From CAYOEJ01 sp964403015 (lineage in GTDB: Bacteria; Actinomycetota; Actinomycetes; Actinomycetales; Actinomycetaceae): a DNA stretch of 64,000 nt. The first letter of the stretch is position 1, and each line of letters begins with the position of its first letter. The stretch spans positions 21,431-85,430 of the forward strand of contig CAYOEJ010000003.1 in assembly GCA_964403015.1 (NCBI GenBank). Direction: 5' to 3'. Below, piece by piece: positions 1-7,614 of the stretch. Below the pieces are notes generated by a model. It did no database searches and was not told where the DNA came from. It worked only from the letters and a program-made list of their open reading frames with translations. A program made the position numbers and the translations under genes.

Positions 1-261
1 TTCGATCGAGTAGTAGAACGCCATGACCGTGCCGCCAAGCACAACACCGAATGCTGCGGGAAGCTTGATCGCTTGCCACGTAAGAAGGTGCCAGGGTCGG
101 CGCCACGCGAGCATGATGACAGCAGCAATGAGGAGACGACCCCACGCCACAGCACCCGTCTCAAGGGTCGCAAAAAGACCTACCGCGATAGCGGCACCGA
201 TATGACCTGAAACTGCAGAAATAACCACCATGACTGGGGCAAACCAACGACTCTTAAGCAC
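1..261 (-). CDS. EamA-family (DMT) transporter, 5' portion, cut by window edge
   Basis: The minus strand is open from a GTG at 261 to the window edge, giving 87 residues. The GTG is the most upstream start after an in-frame TAA; an internal ATG at 231 is an alternative. The peptide carries hydrophobic stretches and the phrase SGHIGAAIAVGLFATLETG, which resembles the first helices of EamA/RhtA-type drug-metabolite exporters (about 10 TM, about 290 aa). The rest lies outside the window, so substrate is unknown. It reads away from the EEP gene, with about 340 bp between them. Confidence 0.6.
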   Translation of the reverse strand, partial: MLKSRWFAPVMVVISAVSGHIGAAIAVGLFATLETGAVAWGRLLIAAVIMLAWRRPWHLLTWQAIKLPAAFGVVLGGTVMAFYYSIE

Positions 262-600
262 GGATTCACATTAGAGCTCAAAGACCAAGAATGCAGTACC
301 GAAACCGGCCCATTTTCTGTGATGTCACACACCACGTTTTGCCTGCTAGGCCAAGGAATATCCATGATCGTTACTCGACGTTGAAGCACCCCGTCGTCGG
401 CCATTAATTGGCTTTCAAATCGTAACGATTCCCCCTTGTTTTAGAGGATTTGGTCTGTGGATCTACCTCATTTTCGAGGGGACGTTGGGCCCTGCTCAGC
501 TGAAGTTTGCAGACCAATTCCCTAAGCCTGAAACACCTCGGCACATCGATTGAGCATTCACCCAAGCTCGGTACAATCGAGGGTCAGTTGAGGAGGCGCA
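262..600. other. Intergenic space between divergent genes
   Basis: I see no convincing coding region here. It must hold the promoters of the minus-strand EamA gene and the plus-strand EEP gene. Short reading frames at 180-404 and 507-809 lack ribosome binding sites and protein-like composition. The last bases before 601 carry a good Shine-Dalgarno sequence (gaggagg) for the EEP gene. Confidence 0.5.
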
Positions 601-1629
601 ATGAAATACGTATGGGGCGTAGTGGCCGCCATTTTGGGGGCAATAGCGGTAGCGACGGTTCGCCCAGATCTCGTGCCCGTCGTATCGACTATGGTGCTCG
701 ATACTCCCTTGGCACAGATCATCTCGCTGCGTGCGTGGCTCGCTATTGGCTTTGTTCTGGCGGCGATTTTCCTTTTTGTTTTCTCTTTGATCCGACGCCG
801 GCTGGTTGATTCTGGACGAATCGCGGGGACTCTCGGTGCCGTGCTTCTTTTGGTTGGCCTGCTGCACGGTGGAACGGTCTTTTCCAGAGGAATTAGCAAC
901 CCATCCAACCTTGGTCCAGACCGCGGTGTCACCTCGGCATCGGAGGGTAACGGCTCCATTACCGTAATGACCTACAACCTCCTCGGAGGACAGACGTCAA
1001 ACCATGATGTTGCCGAACTCGTGACCTCCAACGGCGTGGACGTGGTTGCGCTACCGGAAACCTCCACGGCTCGCGGAGCTGAGATCGCTCTGTTGCTTAG
1101 TGAAGAGGGCTTGTCCTTTCAGCAGTTTGATACGGGTACCGACGGCGATCGGGCCGAGTTCGAATCAACGGTTCTGCTAGTCTCATCGGCTTTGGGTGAG
1201 TACCGTCCAATAGACCTAGCTCCCACTTCACCTCTGACAGTGTCCGTTGCACCTGCCAACGGTGTGGGGCCCCAGCTGATTGCCGGGCACCCGCGAGCGC
1301 CGCTGCCCGAGCGTATCGATCGCTGGCGAGAGGATATTACCGAGTTCTACGCGCTGTGTGACACCGAAGGGTCATTCATTCTTGCCGGCGATTTTAATTC
1401 AACGGCCGACCACCAACTCGCAGTGGGTGCATCGTGTGCCGATGCGGCAGCGGAAGCCGGAGCGGGTGGAATGGGAACGTGGCCGTCCGATGTGCCAGCA
1501 ATTTTGGCGTCACCGATCGACCGAGTTCTGCATGACGGTGATACCTACGTGGGGTCTGACGCGATGCTCGTGGAGTCCGGAGGTTCGGACCACCGGGGTC
1601 TCATCGTCCGGTTGAGTCCGAAAAGTTAG
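601..1629 (+). CDS. Membrane-anchored endonuclease/exonuclease/phosphatase (EEP) family protein
   Basis: The 342-aa protein starts with three hydrophobic helices (residues about 1-25, 35-60 and 75-95), followed by an EEP domain predicted to face outward. EEP motifs visible are MTYNLLGG (metal-site Asn), LPET (metal-ligand Glu), LAGDFNST (catalytic Asp/Asn) and SDHRGL (general-base Asp-His) near the C-terminus. The layout matches the actinobacterial 'EEP with N-terminal TM' proteins. Members cleave phosphodiesters or phosphomonoesters; this substrate (extracellular nucleic acid, lipid or sugar phosphate) cannot be told. The start has a strong RBS 5 nt upstream. It is monocistronic, and a repeat-rich gap region follows. 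Confidence 0.8.
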   Translation: MKYVWGVVAAILGAIAVATVRPDLVPVVSTMVLDTPLAQIISLRAWLAIGFVLAAIFLFVFSLIRRRLVDSGRIAGTLGAVLLLVGLLHGGTVFSRGISNPSNLGPDRGVTSASEGNGSITVMTYNLLGGQTSNHDVAELVTSNGVDVVALPETSTARGAEIALLLSEEGLSFQQFDTGTDGDRAEFESTVLLVSSALGEYRPIDLAPTSPLTVSVAPANGVGPQLIAGHPRAPLPERIDRWREDITEFYALCDTEGSFILAGDFNSTADHQLAVGASCADAAAEAGAGGMGTWPSDVPAILASPIDRVLHDGDTYVGSDAMLVESGGSDHRGLIVRLSPKS

Positions 1630-1724
1630 AAGATGACAAAACAAGGTGGACGGTGGCTATGAGTGCCCCCGCCCACCTAGGGTTAGTCCACCTAAAGCTT
1701 GACCCATCAAGACCTTGGCCCATC

Positions 1725-1824
1725 NNNNNNNNNNNNNNNNNNNNNNNNNNNNNNNNNNNNNNNNNNNNNNNNNNNNNNNNNNNNNNNNNNNNNNNNNNNN
1801 NNNNNNNNNNNNNNNNNNNNNNNN
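1725..1824. other. Assembly gap (100 N)
   Basis: A fixed-length run of 100 N lies in a repeat-rich intergenic region. Unlike three other gaps in the window, its flanks do not share an identical 55-bp end, so real sequence may be missing. Both flanks contain variants of 'gtccacctaaagctt', suggesting an array of short repeats defeated the assembly. Confidence 0.95.
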
Positions 1825-1837
1825 AGACCTTGAAAGT

Positions 1838-1900
1838 AGTCCATCTGAAGCTTCAAACGAGGTCCACCTGAAGCATGAAAGTACTCCGTCGGAAGCTGAA
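1838..1900. repeat. Degenerate ~21-bp tandem repeat (3 units)
   Basis: Units of 22, 20 and 21 bp (1838-1859, 1860-1879, 1880-1900) share the pattern agtccayctgaagc. A related copy (agtccacctaaagctt) sits left of the gap near 1685. They are non-coding and lie downstream of the EEP gene. Confidence 0.6.
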
Positions 1901-1943
1901 TTTACGTGCATTCCGGCCCGAACTACGCCGAGAACGCCATAAA

Positions 1944-2000
1944 TGCGCTGATTTAGGCAAGAAAGCCGTTTTTCACTGGCTTTTGTGCAGAATCAGCGCA
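1944..2000. repeat. Two-tier inverted repeat (hairpin)
   Basis: A perfect 10-bp outer stem (tgcgctgatt at 1944-1953 pairing with aatcagcgca at 1991-2000) encloses an inner 6-bp stem (aaagcc 1962-1967 with ggcttt 1978-1983). It lies between the convergent EEP and permease genes. No clear U-tract follows on either strand, so it could be a bidirectional terminator or a structured repetitive element. Confidence 0.55.
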
Positions 2001-2044
2001 CTTATGTAACTCGAATCGGTCTAAGGCGAGAAGTACACGACTAG

Positions 2045-2131
2045 ATCCGTTAGTTGGTCTTTCTAAATCCGTTAGTTGGTCTTTCTAATTCCCCTAGTCG
2101 TGCCTTCTGAATGGCCTAGTCGTTCTTTCGA
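2045..2131. repeat. 22-bp tandem repeat (2 perfect + 2 degenerate units)
   Basis: The 22-bp unit beginning atccgttagttgg occurs perfectly at 2045-2066 and 2067-2088. Degenerate units follow at 2089-2110 and about 2111-2131. The last unit runs into the 3' end of the permease gene and covers its stop codon (2116-2118). Confidence 0.75.
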
Positions 2132-3741
2132 GTTTGATCCGCCAGAACTCGTCTCTGGATGGGTACGGTTAGCAAGATTGCCGCGAAGGTCAGCAAGATG
2201 CCAAGGCCCACCATTGCTGTGAGGATGACGAGATTCTCCGGCTTCGGGGTAATTGAAGCCGCAAAGCTTGGAACCATGCCTAGGGTGATTGTGATGACGA
2301 GCATCAGCATGAGCGGCGCGAGAACCTGAAGGAGACGTGCCTTGTGTAGCGTGGCCAGCGGGGTACCAATCTCGACCAGGGCCTTTGTTTCATCTGCGCG
2401 GTCAAACACATCAGAGGCTTGGTGGATAAGAGTCGAGACAGCGCCAAGGATGATCGAAAAGGCAAAGGCGATCATCACACCCGTCACCACGTCATCCATC
2501 AGAATCTGCCAGATCATATCCGACTGAGTAGCAAAATCTTCGTCGGTGCCGGTGCTGGTAATTGAGGCTCTCATGGACGTCGTCGCAATCGTAGCTACCA
2601 GTGCAAGAAGTGACACCGCGGAAACATTTCGCCATGCTGCGCGTGGGTCTCCAATGATGCGTCGCGCAGCGATGAGTTTAGCGGGTGATCGCGTAACCAC
2701 CTGAGAACGTGTAGCTAGCTGGATAAACCACGGGCCAGCAAGCGAGATAGCGCCAAAGAAGATGACGACGACGGCAGCCATCGTCACGTACTGCATGATG
2801 TCGGCGCCAATTGGGGAGAAGTTTGAGCTGAGCCAAAGGAGGAGTGCGACAGCGGCGACGAGGGTGACCACCCGCCAAGACTTGAGCATGGCGGGTGTTT
2901 CCCGACGTGCGACGCCCAGTGGAGAGATTGATACCTTCCGCAAGCCGATCGCGGTTGATGCCAGCGTGATCGTGCAGGTGAGTGCGAGTGCCGCTAGTAC
3001 ACCCCACCACGGAAGCATCATCTCGGATCGACCGATGGGTTCGTCATGGAACGAGACTCCATGCCACAGCGGAAGCGAAATGAGGTACAGCGTGAAACCG
3101 AGAGCAAAACCAACGAGAGTCTGAATCAGAGTCTCGACCATGCTCATTCCCACAACCTGCCGCGCACTAACGCCAATGAGGCGCAAGGATGCAAGACGCC
3201 GCGCTCGACCATTCGCGCCGAGACGGGCAGCTGCTCCACCGAGGGAGAGGAGAGGAACGGCGAGCAGGGCAAGGGCAAGGATCGCTAGGCCCACATACAT
3301 CGTTCCCATACCGTTGGTGAAGTCAGGATCGATGCCGTTGTTGGCGTGGAGAATCTCCTCGACTCTTCCTTGACGCTCCCAGAACATCCACACGCCACCC
3401 AAAGTGGTGAGCGTAAGCCAAGCAGATACGGCGAAGGCTAGTACAGCCATGCCGTCAAGAAGGGCGGCGCCCTTGCGGGATCCAAGTCGTGCCGTTGCAA
3501 GATTTGTTGCCAGCGAGATCGTTGTACCGACGCCGGGAGAGCCGGTGTCGCCAGTGCCGCCAGACCCGGCAGCGCCAGCGGCAGGTCCGGCACCAGCGGC
3601 AGATTCGGCACTAGCGGCAGGTCCGGCACCAGCGGCAGATTCGGCACTAGCGGCAGATTCGGCACTAGCGGCAAAACCTGCACCGCCAGCGGATCCGGAT
3701 GACCCCCGGTGCGAGTGCGATTGAGTGTGAACCGTGTTCAT
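2116..3741 (-). CDS. ABC transporter permease, FtsX-like
   Basis: This 541-aa multi-spanning membrane protein has helices clustered around residues 95-120, 145-170, 195-230 and 240-270, then 290-345, 370-390, 410-435 and 465-525. This is the duplicated FtsX/MacB-type core used in peptide, lipoprotein or bacteriocin export and resistance transporters. Its first 85 residues are unusual: an Ala/Gly/Ser/Glu low-complexity stretch built from repeats of SAESAAGAGPAA, encoded by a 36-bp tandem repeat. The start overlaps the ATPase stop (ATGA, 3738-3741), so the two genes are translationally coupled. The two-component genes on the other side point to stress-induced expression. Confidence 0.85.
   Translation of the reverse strand: MNTVHTQSHSHRGSSGSAGGAGFAASAESAASAESAAGAGPAASAESAAGAGPAAGAAGSGGTGDTGSPGVGTTISLATNLATARLGSRKGAALLDGMAVLAFAVSAWLTLTTLGGVWMFWERQGRVEEILHANNGIDPDFTNGMGTMYVGLAILALALLAVPLLSLGGAAARLGANGRARRLASLRLIGVSARQVVGMSMVETLIQTLVGFALGFTLYLISLPLWHGVSFHDEPIGRSEMMLPWWGVLAALALTCTITLASTAIGLRKVSISPLGVARRETPAMLKSWRVVTLVAAVALLLWLSSNFSPIGADIMQYVTMAAVVVIFFGAISLAGPWFIQLATRSQVVTRSPAKLIAARRIIGDPRAAWRNVSAVSLLALVATIATTSMRASITSTGTDEDFATQSDMIWQILMDDVVTGVMIAFAFSIILGAVSTLIHQASDVFDRADETKALVEIGTPLATLHKARLLQVLAPLMLMLVITITLGMVPSFAASITPKPENLVILTAMVGLGILLTFAAILLTVPIQRRVLADQTRKND
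3580..3669. repeat. 36-bp in-frame coding tandem repeat in permease N-terminus
   Basis: Two 36-bp units (3580-3615, 3616-3651) and a half unit (3652-3669) encode the Ala/Ser/Glu/Gly repeat of the FtsX-like permease on the minus strand. The unit is a multiple of three, so copy-number change would keep frame, as expected of a contingency-type or slippage-prone coding repeat. Confidence 0.75.
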
Positions 3742-4505
3742 CGTGCCACCTGCTCGAATCGAGAACCCTGTGACCGCTCATTGATGAGCGCACCATTGGC
3801 AGCGTTGCGGTTGAGGACATCGTTCATTGAACGGTCAGTGTGAATGAGACCGTCACGAATCTCCACCAGGCGCTCGCACCACGAGGCGACCTTGAGGTCA
3901 TGGGTGATAACAACCAGCGTGGTGCCGTTCATTGTGCAAGTGGTGGAGAGAATCTGCATGACTTCGTGGCCGGTCGCCTGATCGAGCGCGCCGGTCGGCT
4001 CATCGGCAAAGACGATGCTGGGGCTGTGAACCATGGCGCGTGCAATTGCGACTCGCTGCGCCTGGCCACCCGACATTTCGCCGGGGCGCTTCTTTGCCTG
4101 ATCGCCGACGCCGAGTCGAGCCAGCCATTCGCCAGCTGCCGTCATGGACTTCGAGCGAGAGTAGCCGTTGAGAAGCATCGGCAATGCGACGTTCTCGCGA
4201 GCGGTCAGCTCCGGAACGAGCTGCCCGTCTTGGAAGACGAAGCCGAGGCGTTCACGGCGTAACTGGGACCGGCCGGCGTCGTTAAGTGCGGAAACGTTGG
4301 CTTCTCCCAAGTGAACAGTGCCGGAGTCGGGCGTTAAGATTCCCGAGAGGACGTGAAGGAGGGTGGACTTGCCGGAGCCTGAGGGGCCCATGATGGCCAC
4401 GAGTTCTCCCGGTGCAATATCGATGTCGACGCCAGCGAGGGCGTTGACCGGACCATACTTTTTGACAAGGCCGCGTGCTTTCAGCGGCGAGATGTTTTCG
4501 TTCAT
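3738..4505 (-). CDS. ABC transporter ATP-binding protein (LolD/MacB type)
   Basis: The 255-aa nucleotide-binding subunit is paired with the FtsX-like permease. Walker A is GPSGSGKST, the signature is MSGGQAQRVAIARAM, Walker B is IVFADEPTGALD, and the H-loop is in VVITHDL. The ALD after Walker B is typical of the MacB/LolD/BceA group. I start at ATG 4505 (MNENISP) because the upstream extension is Arg/Pro-rich and unlike the family. The C-terminal tail is about 25 residues longer than minimal LolD. It is divergent from the histidine kinase gene, with about 145 bp between them. Confidence 0.9.
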   Translation of the reverse strand: MNENISPLKARGLVKKYGPVNALAGVDIDIAPGELVAIMGPSGSGKSTLLHVLSGILTPDSGTVHLGEANVSALNDAGRSQLRRERLGFVFQDGQLVPELTARENVALPMLLNGYSRSKSMTAAGEWLARLGVGDQAKKRPGEMSGGQAQRVAIARAMVHSPSIVFADEPTGALDQATGHEVMQILSTTCTMNGTTLVVITHDLKVASWCERLVEIRDGLIHTDRSMNDVLNRNAANGALINERSQGSRFEQVAR

Positions 4506-4651
4506 GGCTATATTCCATCGGTTTTGCGGACGATCCAACATGGCCCTGCCACCCCAATTCGAGGTAGTGCTAGGTCTACCGTATCTGCACGCGGTGGTCG
4601 GTGGCGCAGAAGCGGGCCGTCTCGAGCACACAGCGGCATGCTAGCTAGACT

Positions 4652-5380
4652 ATGACCATGGCACTGTGGCGCAGGAACAACGACCGTGGCGAGGCTGAGC
4701 AGATCGCGGAGCTTACCGCCTCGCGCCGTGAGATTGTGAATGCCTTCGAAATTGAACGCCGGCGGATCGAGCGCGACCTACACGACGGCACTCAGCAATA
4801 CATCGTTGCTGGCTCGATGGCTCTGGGCGAGGCGCAGCTGCTCCTCGACTCTGTCGAACTGCCGCCAGAACTGGCTGATTTGCGAGGCATCTTGACTCGC
4901 GCGCAGAATGCTAGCGACGAGAGCCTGCGCGCCCTTCGCCAAACGGTCAACGGCATCCACCCGAAGGTGCTCAGCGATCTTGGGCTTGAGTATGCAATCC
5001 GGGATGCGGTTGAGCGATCGGGGTTAGATGCGCGCGTCGTCGTCCCACATCGACTTCCGTTGATCCCAGAAGGCGTCAACGCGGCCGCCTATTTCCTCGT
5101 GACCGAGGCGCTGACGAACGTTGCGAAGTACGCTCCCGATGCGCCTACCACGGTTCTCTTAGCCGCCGACGACGACCTTCACGTTTCCGTGGTCGACGCC
5201 GGTCCGGGAGGAGCCGAGGCGATTCCGGGACGCGGCCTGGCGGGTCTGCGTGAACGTATGGCAGCCTTTGGCGGGGAGCTCACGGTTCATTCGCCCACCG
5301 GAGGGCCGACGACGGTGTCGGCAACCATCCCCTTGCTCTTGTTCCAAGGCGAGAGCGCGATTGTAGCGGAGGAATCATGA
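4652..5380 (+). CDS. Soluble sensor histidine kinase (NarL-partner type)
   Basis: This 242-aa kinase has a HisKA_3 dimerisation/phosphoacceptor segment (IERDLHDGTQQ, residues about 39-49, His at 43) and a HATPase domain (TNVAKYAP and GRGLAGLRERM). No transmembrane or PAS sensor domain is present, so it is cytosolic and very short. It may sense signals through a partner, such as the adjacent FtsX-like permease, as in Bce-type modules. Its stop overlaps the regulator start (ATGA). It begins ATG-ACC-ATG, so 4658 is an alternative start. Confidence 0.88.
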   Translation: MTMALWRRNNDRGEAEQIAELTASRREIVNAFEIERRRIERDLHDGTQQYIVAGSMALGEAQLLLDSVELPPELADLRGILTRAQNASDESLRALRQTVNGIHPKVLSDLGLEYAIRDAVERSGLDARVVVPHRLPLIPEGVNAAAYFLVTEALTNVAKYAPDAPTTVLLAADDDLHVSVVDAGPGGAEAIPGRGLAGLRERMAAFGGELTVHSPTGGPTTVSATIPLLLFQGESAIVAEES

Positions 5381-6066
5381 AACTCTTTCTTGCCGACGAC
5401 GCGGCGCTGATCCGCGAAGGGCTCGTGGGAATTCTCGAACGCACCGGTCATGAAATTGTGGGACAAGCCAATCACGCGCCCGAATGCGTTGCGCGGGTGG
5501 GCGAGATTCTTCGCGGTGGCGATGAGATAGACGTGCTCGTCACCGACGTGCGGATGCCACCCACCATGACCGACGACGGACTCCGCGCCGCCGCCCAGCT
5601 TCGAGAAGAATTTCCCAGTCTGGGAGTCATGGTTCTTTCCCAATACGTGGCGCCTGCCTACGCGTCGACGCTGTTTGATCCTGGCAATTTTGCGGCGGTC
5701 GGCGTGCAAGGGCGCGGCGGTTTGGGATACCTCCTCAAAGAACGAGTGTCGAGAATCGCAGATTTCGTGCAGTCGCTGAGTATCGTCGCTGCTGGTGGAG
5801 TGGTTGTTGATCCCGAGGTGGCAGCCGGGCTCGTGCGCGGTAAAGGAAGCGCGCTAGATGCACTGACTCCTCGTGAGCGTGAGGTCCTCGAGCTGATGGC
5901 CCAAGGACAATCAAATGCGCAGATCGCTGCCCAGCTTTACCTTTCCTCTGCGGCCGTAGCTAAACATGTGGCTAACGTCTTTCACAAGCTTGGTTTGCCA
6001 CCCGGGGAAGATAACCGGCGTGTACGCGCGGTGCTCACCTATTTGACGGCCACGGGAGCGGTCTAA
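5377..6066 (+). CDS. Two-component response regulator, NarL/LuxR family
   Basis: The 229-aa protein has an N-terminal receiver domain with the phosphoacceptor Asp in LVTDVRMPP (near residue 60). The C-terminal LuxR-type HTH contains LTPREREVLELMAQG and SAAVAKHVANVFHKLG. It overlaps the kinase by 4 bp. The divergent ABC exporter (ATPase and FtsX permease) is the obvious target; this is inference from position. The last about 45 bp of the gene are imperfectly duplicated just downstream. Confidence 0.92.
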   Translation: MKLFLADDAALIREGLVGILERTGHEIVGQANHAPECVARVGEILRGGDEIDVLVTDVRMPPTMTDDGLRAAAQLREEFPSLGVMVLSQYVAPAYASTLFDPGNFAAVGVQGRGGLGYLLKERVSRIADFVQSLSIVAAGGVVVDPEVAAGLVRGKGSALDALTPREREVLELMAQGQSNAQIAAQLYLSSAAVAKHVANVFHKLGLPPGEDNRRVRAVLTYLTATGAV

Positions 6067-6126
6067 CCAGAGCTTGCACGTGGTGCTTACCTATTTGACG
6101 GCCCACTGGAGTGATTTAACCAAAGC
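6021..6126. repeat. ~53-bp imperfect tandem duplication spanning a stop codon
   Basis: The 3' end of the response regulator (6021 to about 6073, including 'gtgctcacctatttgacgg' and the TAA) recurs at about 6075-6126 ('gtgcttacctatttgacgg', again followed by a taacca). The second copy is untranslated. Confidence 0.8.
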
Positions 6127-6152
6127 GATTTAACGAGCGTCGGGTCCGAAAG

Positions 6153-6734
6153 CTAATTCTCGCTGAGGGTCAGCGCGAGCTCATCGAGAGCAGAGTTCCA
6201 GAACTTCGTGGTCTCTTCGACGATGTCCTCGGACGGCAGACCTTTATGCTCCACAACAACGCGAGACGTCGGGGATCCGTCTTCGGCTGGCGCGCTTTCG
6301 ACCATCGTGATGAGGACGCTCGAGCCATCATGTGCGCGGAACTGGATTCCGCCGTCGTCAGTCGAAGAGCGATCAAACTCGAGGTCGAGCCAAGAGCGGC
6401 GTAGATCGTCGTCGTCGAGCAAGGGCCACAGGACTTCAGGGGCTACATAAAAGAGTCCGGTGGCCGACGCAAAGAACTTCTCGCGGTTTCGGGCTGGAGA
6501 ATGGTTGCCGCGCAGGTTTTGGTACTCAACGGCGACCGACTGGGCCCACCAAGCGTCAACTTCATGTTTTCCACCCAACCAGCGCGTGACGCGGGCGTGT
6601 TCCCATTCCCGGGCGCCGGCGTCGTCGAGCATGGTGAACCACGCTCTCCGCGAACGACCGGTGGTGGCCACGAGCTGGTCATCGGATACGAGTTTTCGGC
6701 TTGCTGATGGTGAATTCTCGGTTTGGCTGTCCAT
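6153..6734 (-). CDS. SRPBCC/DUF4287-like conserved hypothetical protein
   Basis: The 193-aa soluble protein has two parts. Residues about 15-75 (DQLVATTGRSRRAWFTMLD, then HARVTRWLGGKHEVDAWWAQ) resemble the DUF4287-type helical domain. Residues about 90-190 (KFFASATGLFYVAPEVLWP, then VVVEHKGLP) resemble an SRPBCC/START-like fold. The start has an excellent RBS (aggagggg, 6 nt before ATG). Function is unknown; the pairing is known from actinobacteria. It is convergent with the response regulator, so it is probably not part of that operon. Confidence 0.65.
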   Translation of the reverse strand: MDSQTENSPSASRKLVSDDQLVATTGRSRRAWFTMLDDAGAREWEHARVTRWLGGKHEVDAWWAQSVAVEYQNLRGNHSPARNREKFFASATGLFYVAPEVLWPLLDDDDLRRSWLDLEFDRSSTDDGGIQFRAHDGSSVLITMVESAPAEDGSPTSRVVVEHKGLPSEDIVEETTKFWNSALDELALTLSEN

Positions 6735-6822
6735 GAGTATCCCCTCCTATGACTGATCGTAGATGGTGTGGAGGTGACCCGCAGCATATAGAATCAAAGA
6801 CAGCCAAACTTAAGGAGTTGTA

Positions 6823-7137
6823 ATGGGTTTCCTCAAGACACTGACCATCGGCAGCATTGGATACGTGCTGGGAGCGCGCGCAGGTCGCGGACGCTACGAG
6901 CAGATCGCCAACACTGCTTCAAAGGTCTGGGATTCTTCCACGGTACGTTCTGGCCGATCCAAGGTGAAGAACCAGGCCTCCCAGTCGTTCCACCAGGCTC
7001 AGGAAGCAGCCTCTGAGAAGATTTCAGAGACGGCGTCCACGGTCAAGGAAAAGGTGAAGAACCGTGGGGACGACGGCGTGGCAGTGGAAGAAGAGATCCG
7101 AGTACAACCGATTCCTAATGCGTCATCGCCAGCGTAA
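6823..7137 (+). CDS. Small YtxH-like hypothetical protein
   Basis: The 104-aa protein has a short hydrophobic glycine-rich N-terminus (TIGSIGYVLGARAGRGRYEQI) and an amphipathic Gln/Ala/Lys/Glu-rich stretch (residues about 45-85) that could be helical or coiled. Small actinobacterial proteins with GARAGRxRYEQI are common and uncharacterised. A good Shine-Dalgarno (aaggag) lies 6 nt before the ATG. Its last codons are duplicated after the stop. Confidence 0.7.
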   Translation: MGFLKTLTIGSIGYVLGARAGRGRYEQIANTASKVWDSSTVRSGRSKVKNQASQSFHQAQEAASEKISETASTVKEKVKNRGDDGVAVEEEIRVQPIPNASSPA

Positions 7138-7178
7138 TTGATCCGCCCAATGCGTCATCGCCCGCGTACCTCATAGCG
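7115..7178. repeat. 32-bp imperfect tandem duplication spanning a stop codon
   Basis: The motif aatgcgtcatcgcc occurs at 7117 inside the end of the small YtxH-like gene and again at 7149, period 32 bp, after the stop codon. A further run of shorter 'cagggattgc' repeats follows to about 7220. Confidence 0.65.
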
Positions 7179-7291
7179 CAGGGACTACAAGTGCAGGGAT
7201 TGCTCATAGCCAGGGATTGCAAGCGGATCGATGTGAATGCGCATGAATTAGAAGCTTGATACCTATCAAGGACGCTCTCGAGCGTCTGCTT

Positions 7292-7325
7292 AAGTGGTCG
7301 GCAGCCGTATGGTTGCCGACCACTT
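7292..7325 (+). terminator. Hairpin, possible terminator
   Basis: A perfect 12-bp stem (aagtggtcggca 7292-7303; tgccgaccactt 7314-7325) encloses a 10-nt loop. It lies about 155 bp downstream of the small YtxH-like gene. Only a short T run follows, so termination is plausible but not certain. Confidence 0.5.
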
Positions 7326-7485
7326 TGGGTGTAAAGGTCAAAAATTGCCTAAAGGCCCCAAAAAACTGGGGTTAAAGACCGGAAAGTGGAGTGGAACGCC
7401 AGAAAGTGCGTCACGGCCGACCTCTCGGATGGCCCAAATTGGCATTCTGCGGGTCGGCGTCTGCCGAATATACAGATTGATACTC

Positions 7486-7544
7486 GATTCACGGATTGAG
7501 GGTTAAATAAACACACAATCCGTGAATCAACACTCAATATGTGC
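7486..7544. repeat. Inverted repeat plus tail, related to 24681-24716
   Basis: Perfect 13-bp arms (gattcacggattg 7486-7498; caatccgtgaatc 7516-7528) are followed by aacactcaatatg. A similar arrangement (hairpin, then aacactcaagatg) occurs upstream of the helicase gene. The segment ctcaatatgtgcgtgc at 7533 is repeated at 7594. This gene-free stretch, 7138-7614, otherwise shows nothing coding. Confidence 0.6.
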
Positions 7545-7614
7545 GTGCGCGGGCTTGAGGGATTTGAACGAGAACCTGCAGCAATACTCGCGGCTCAATA
7601 TGTGCGTGCACTGC

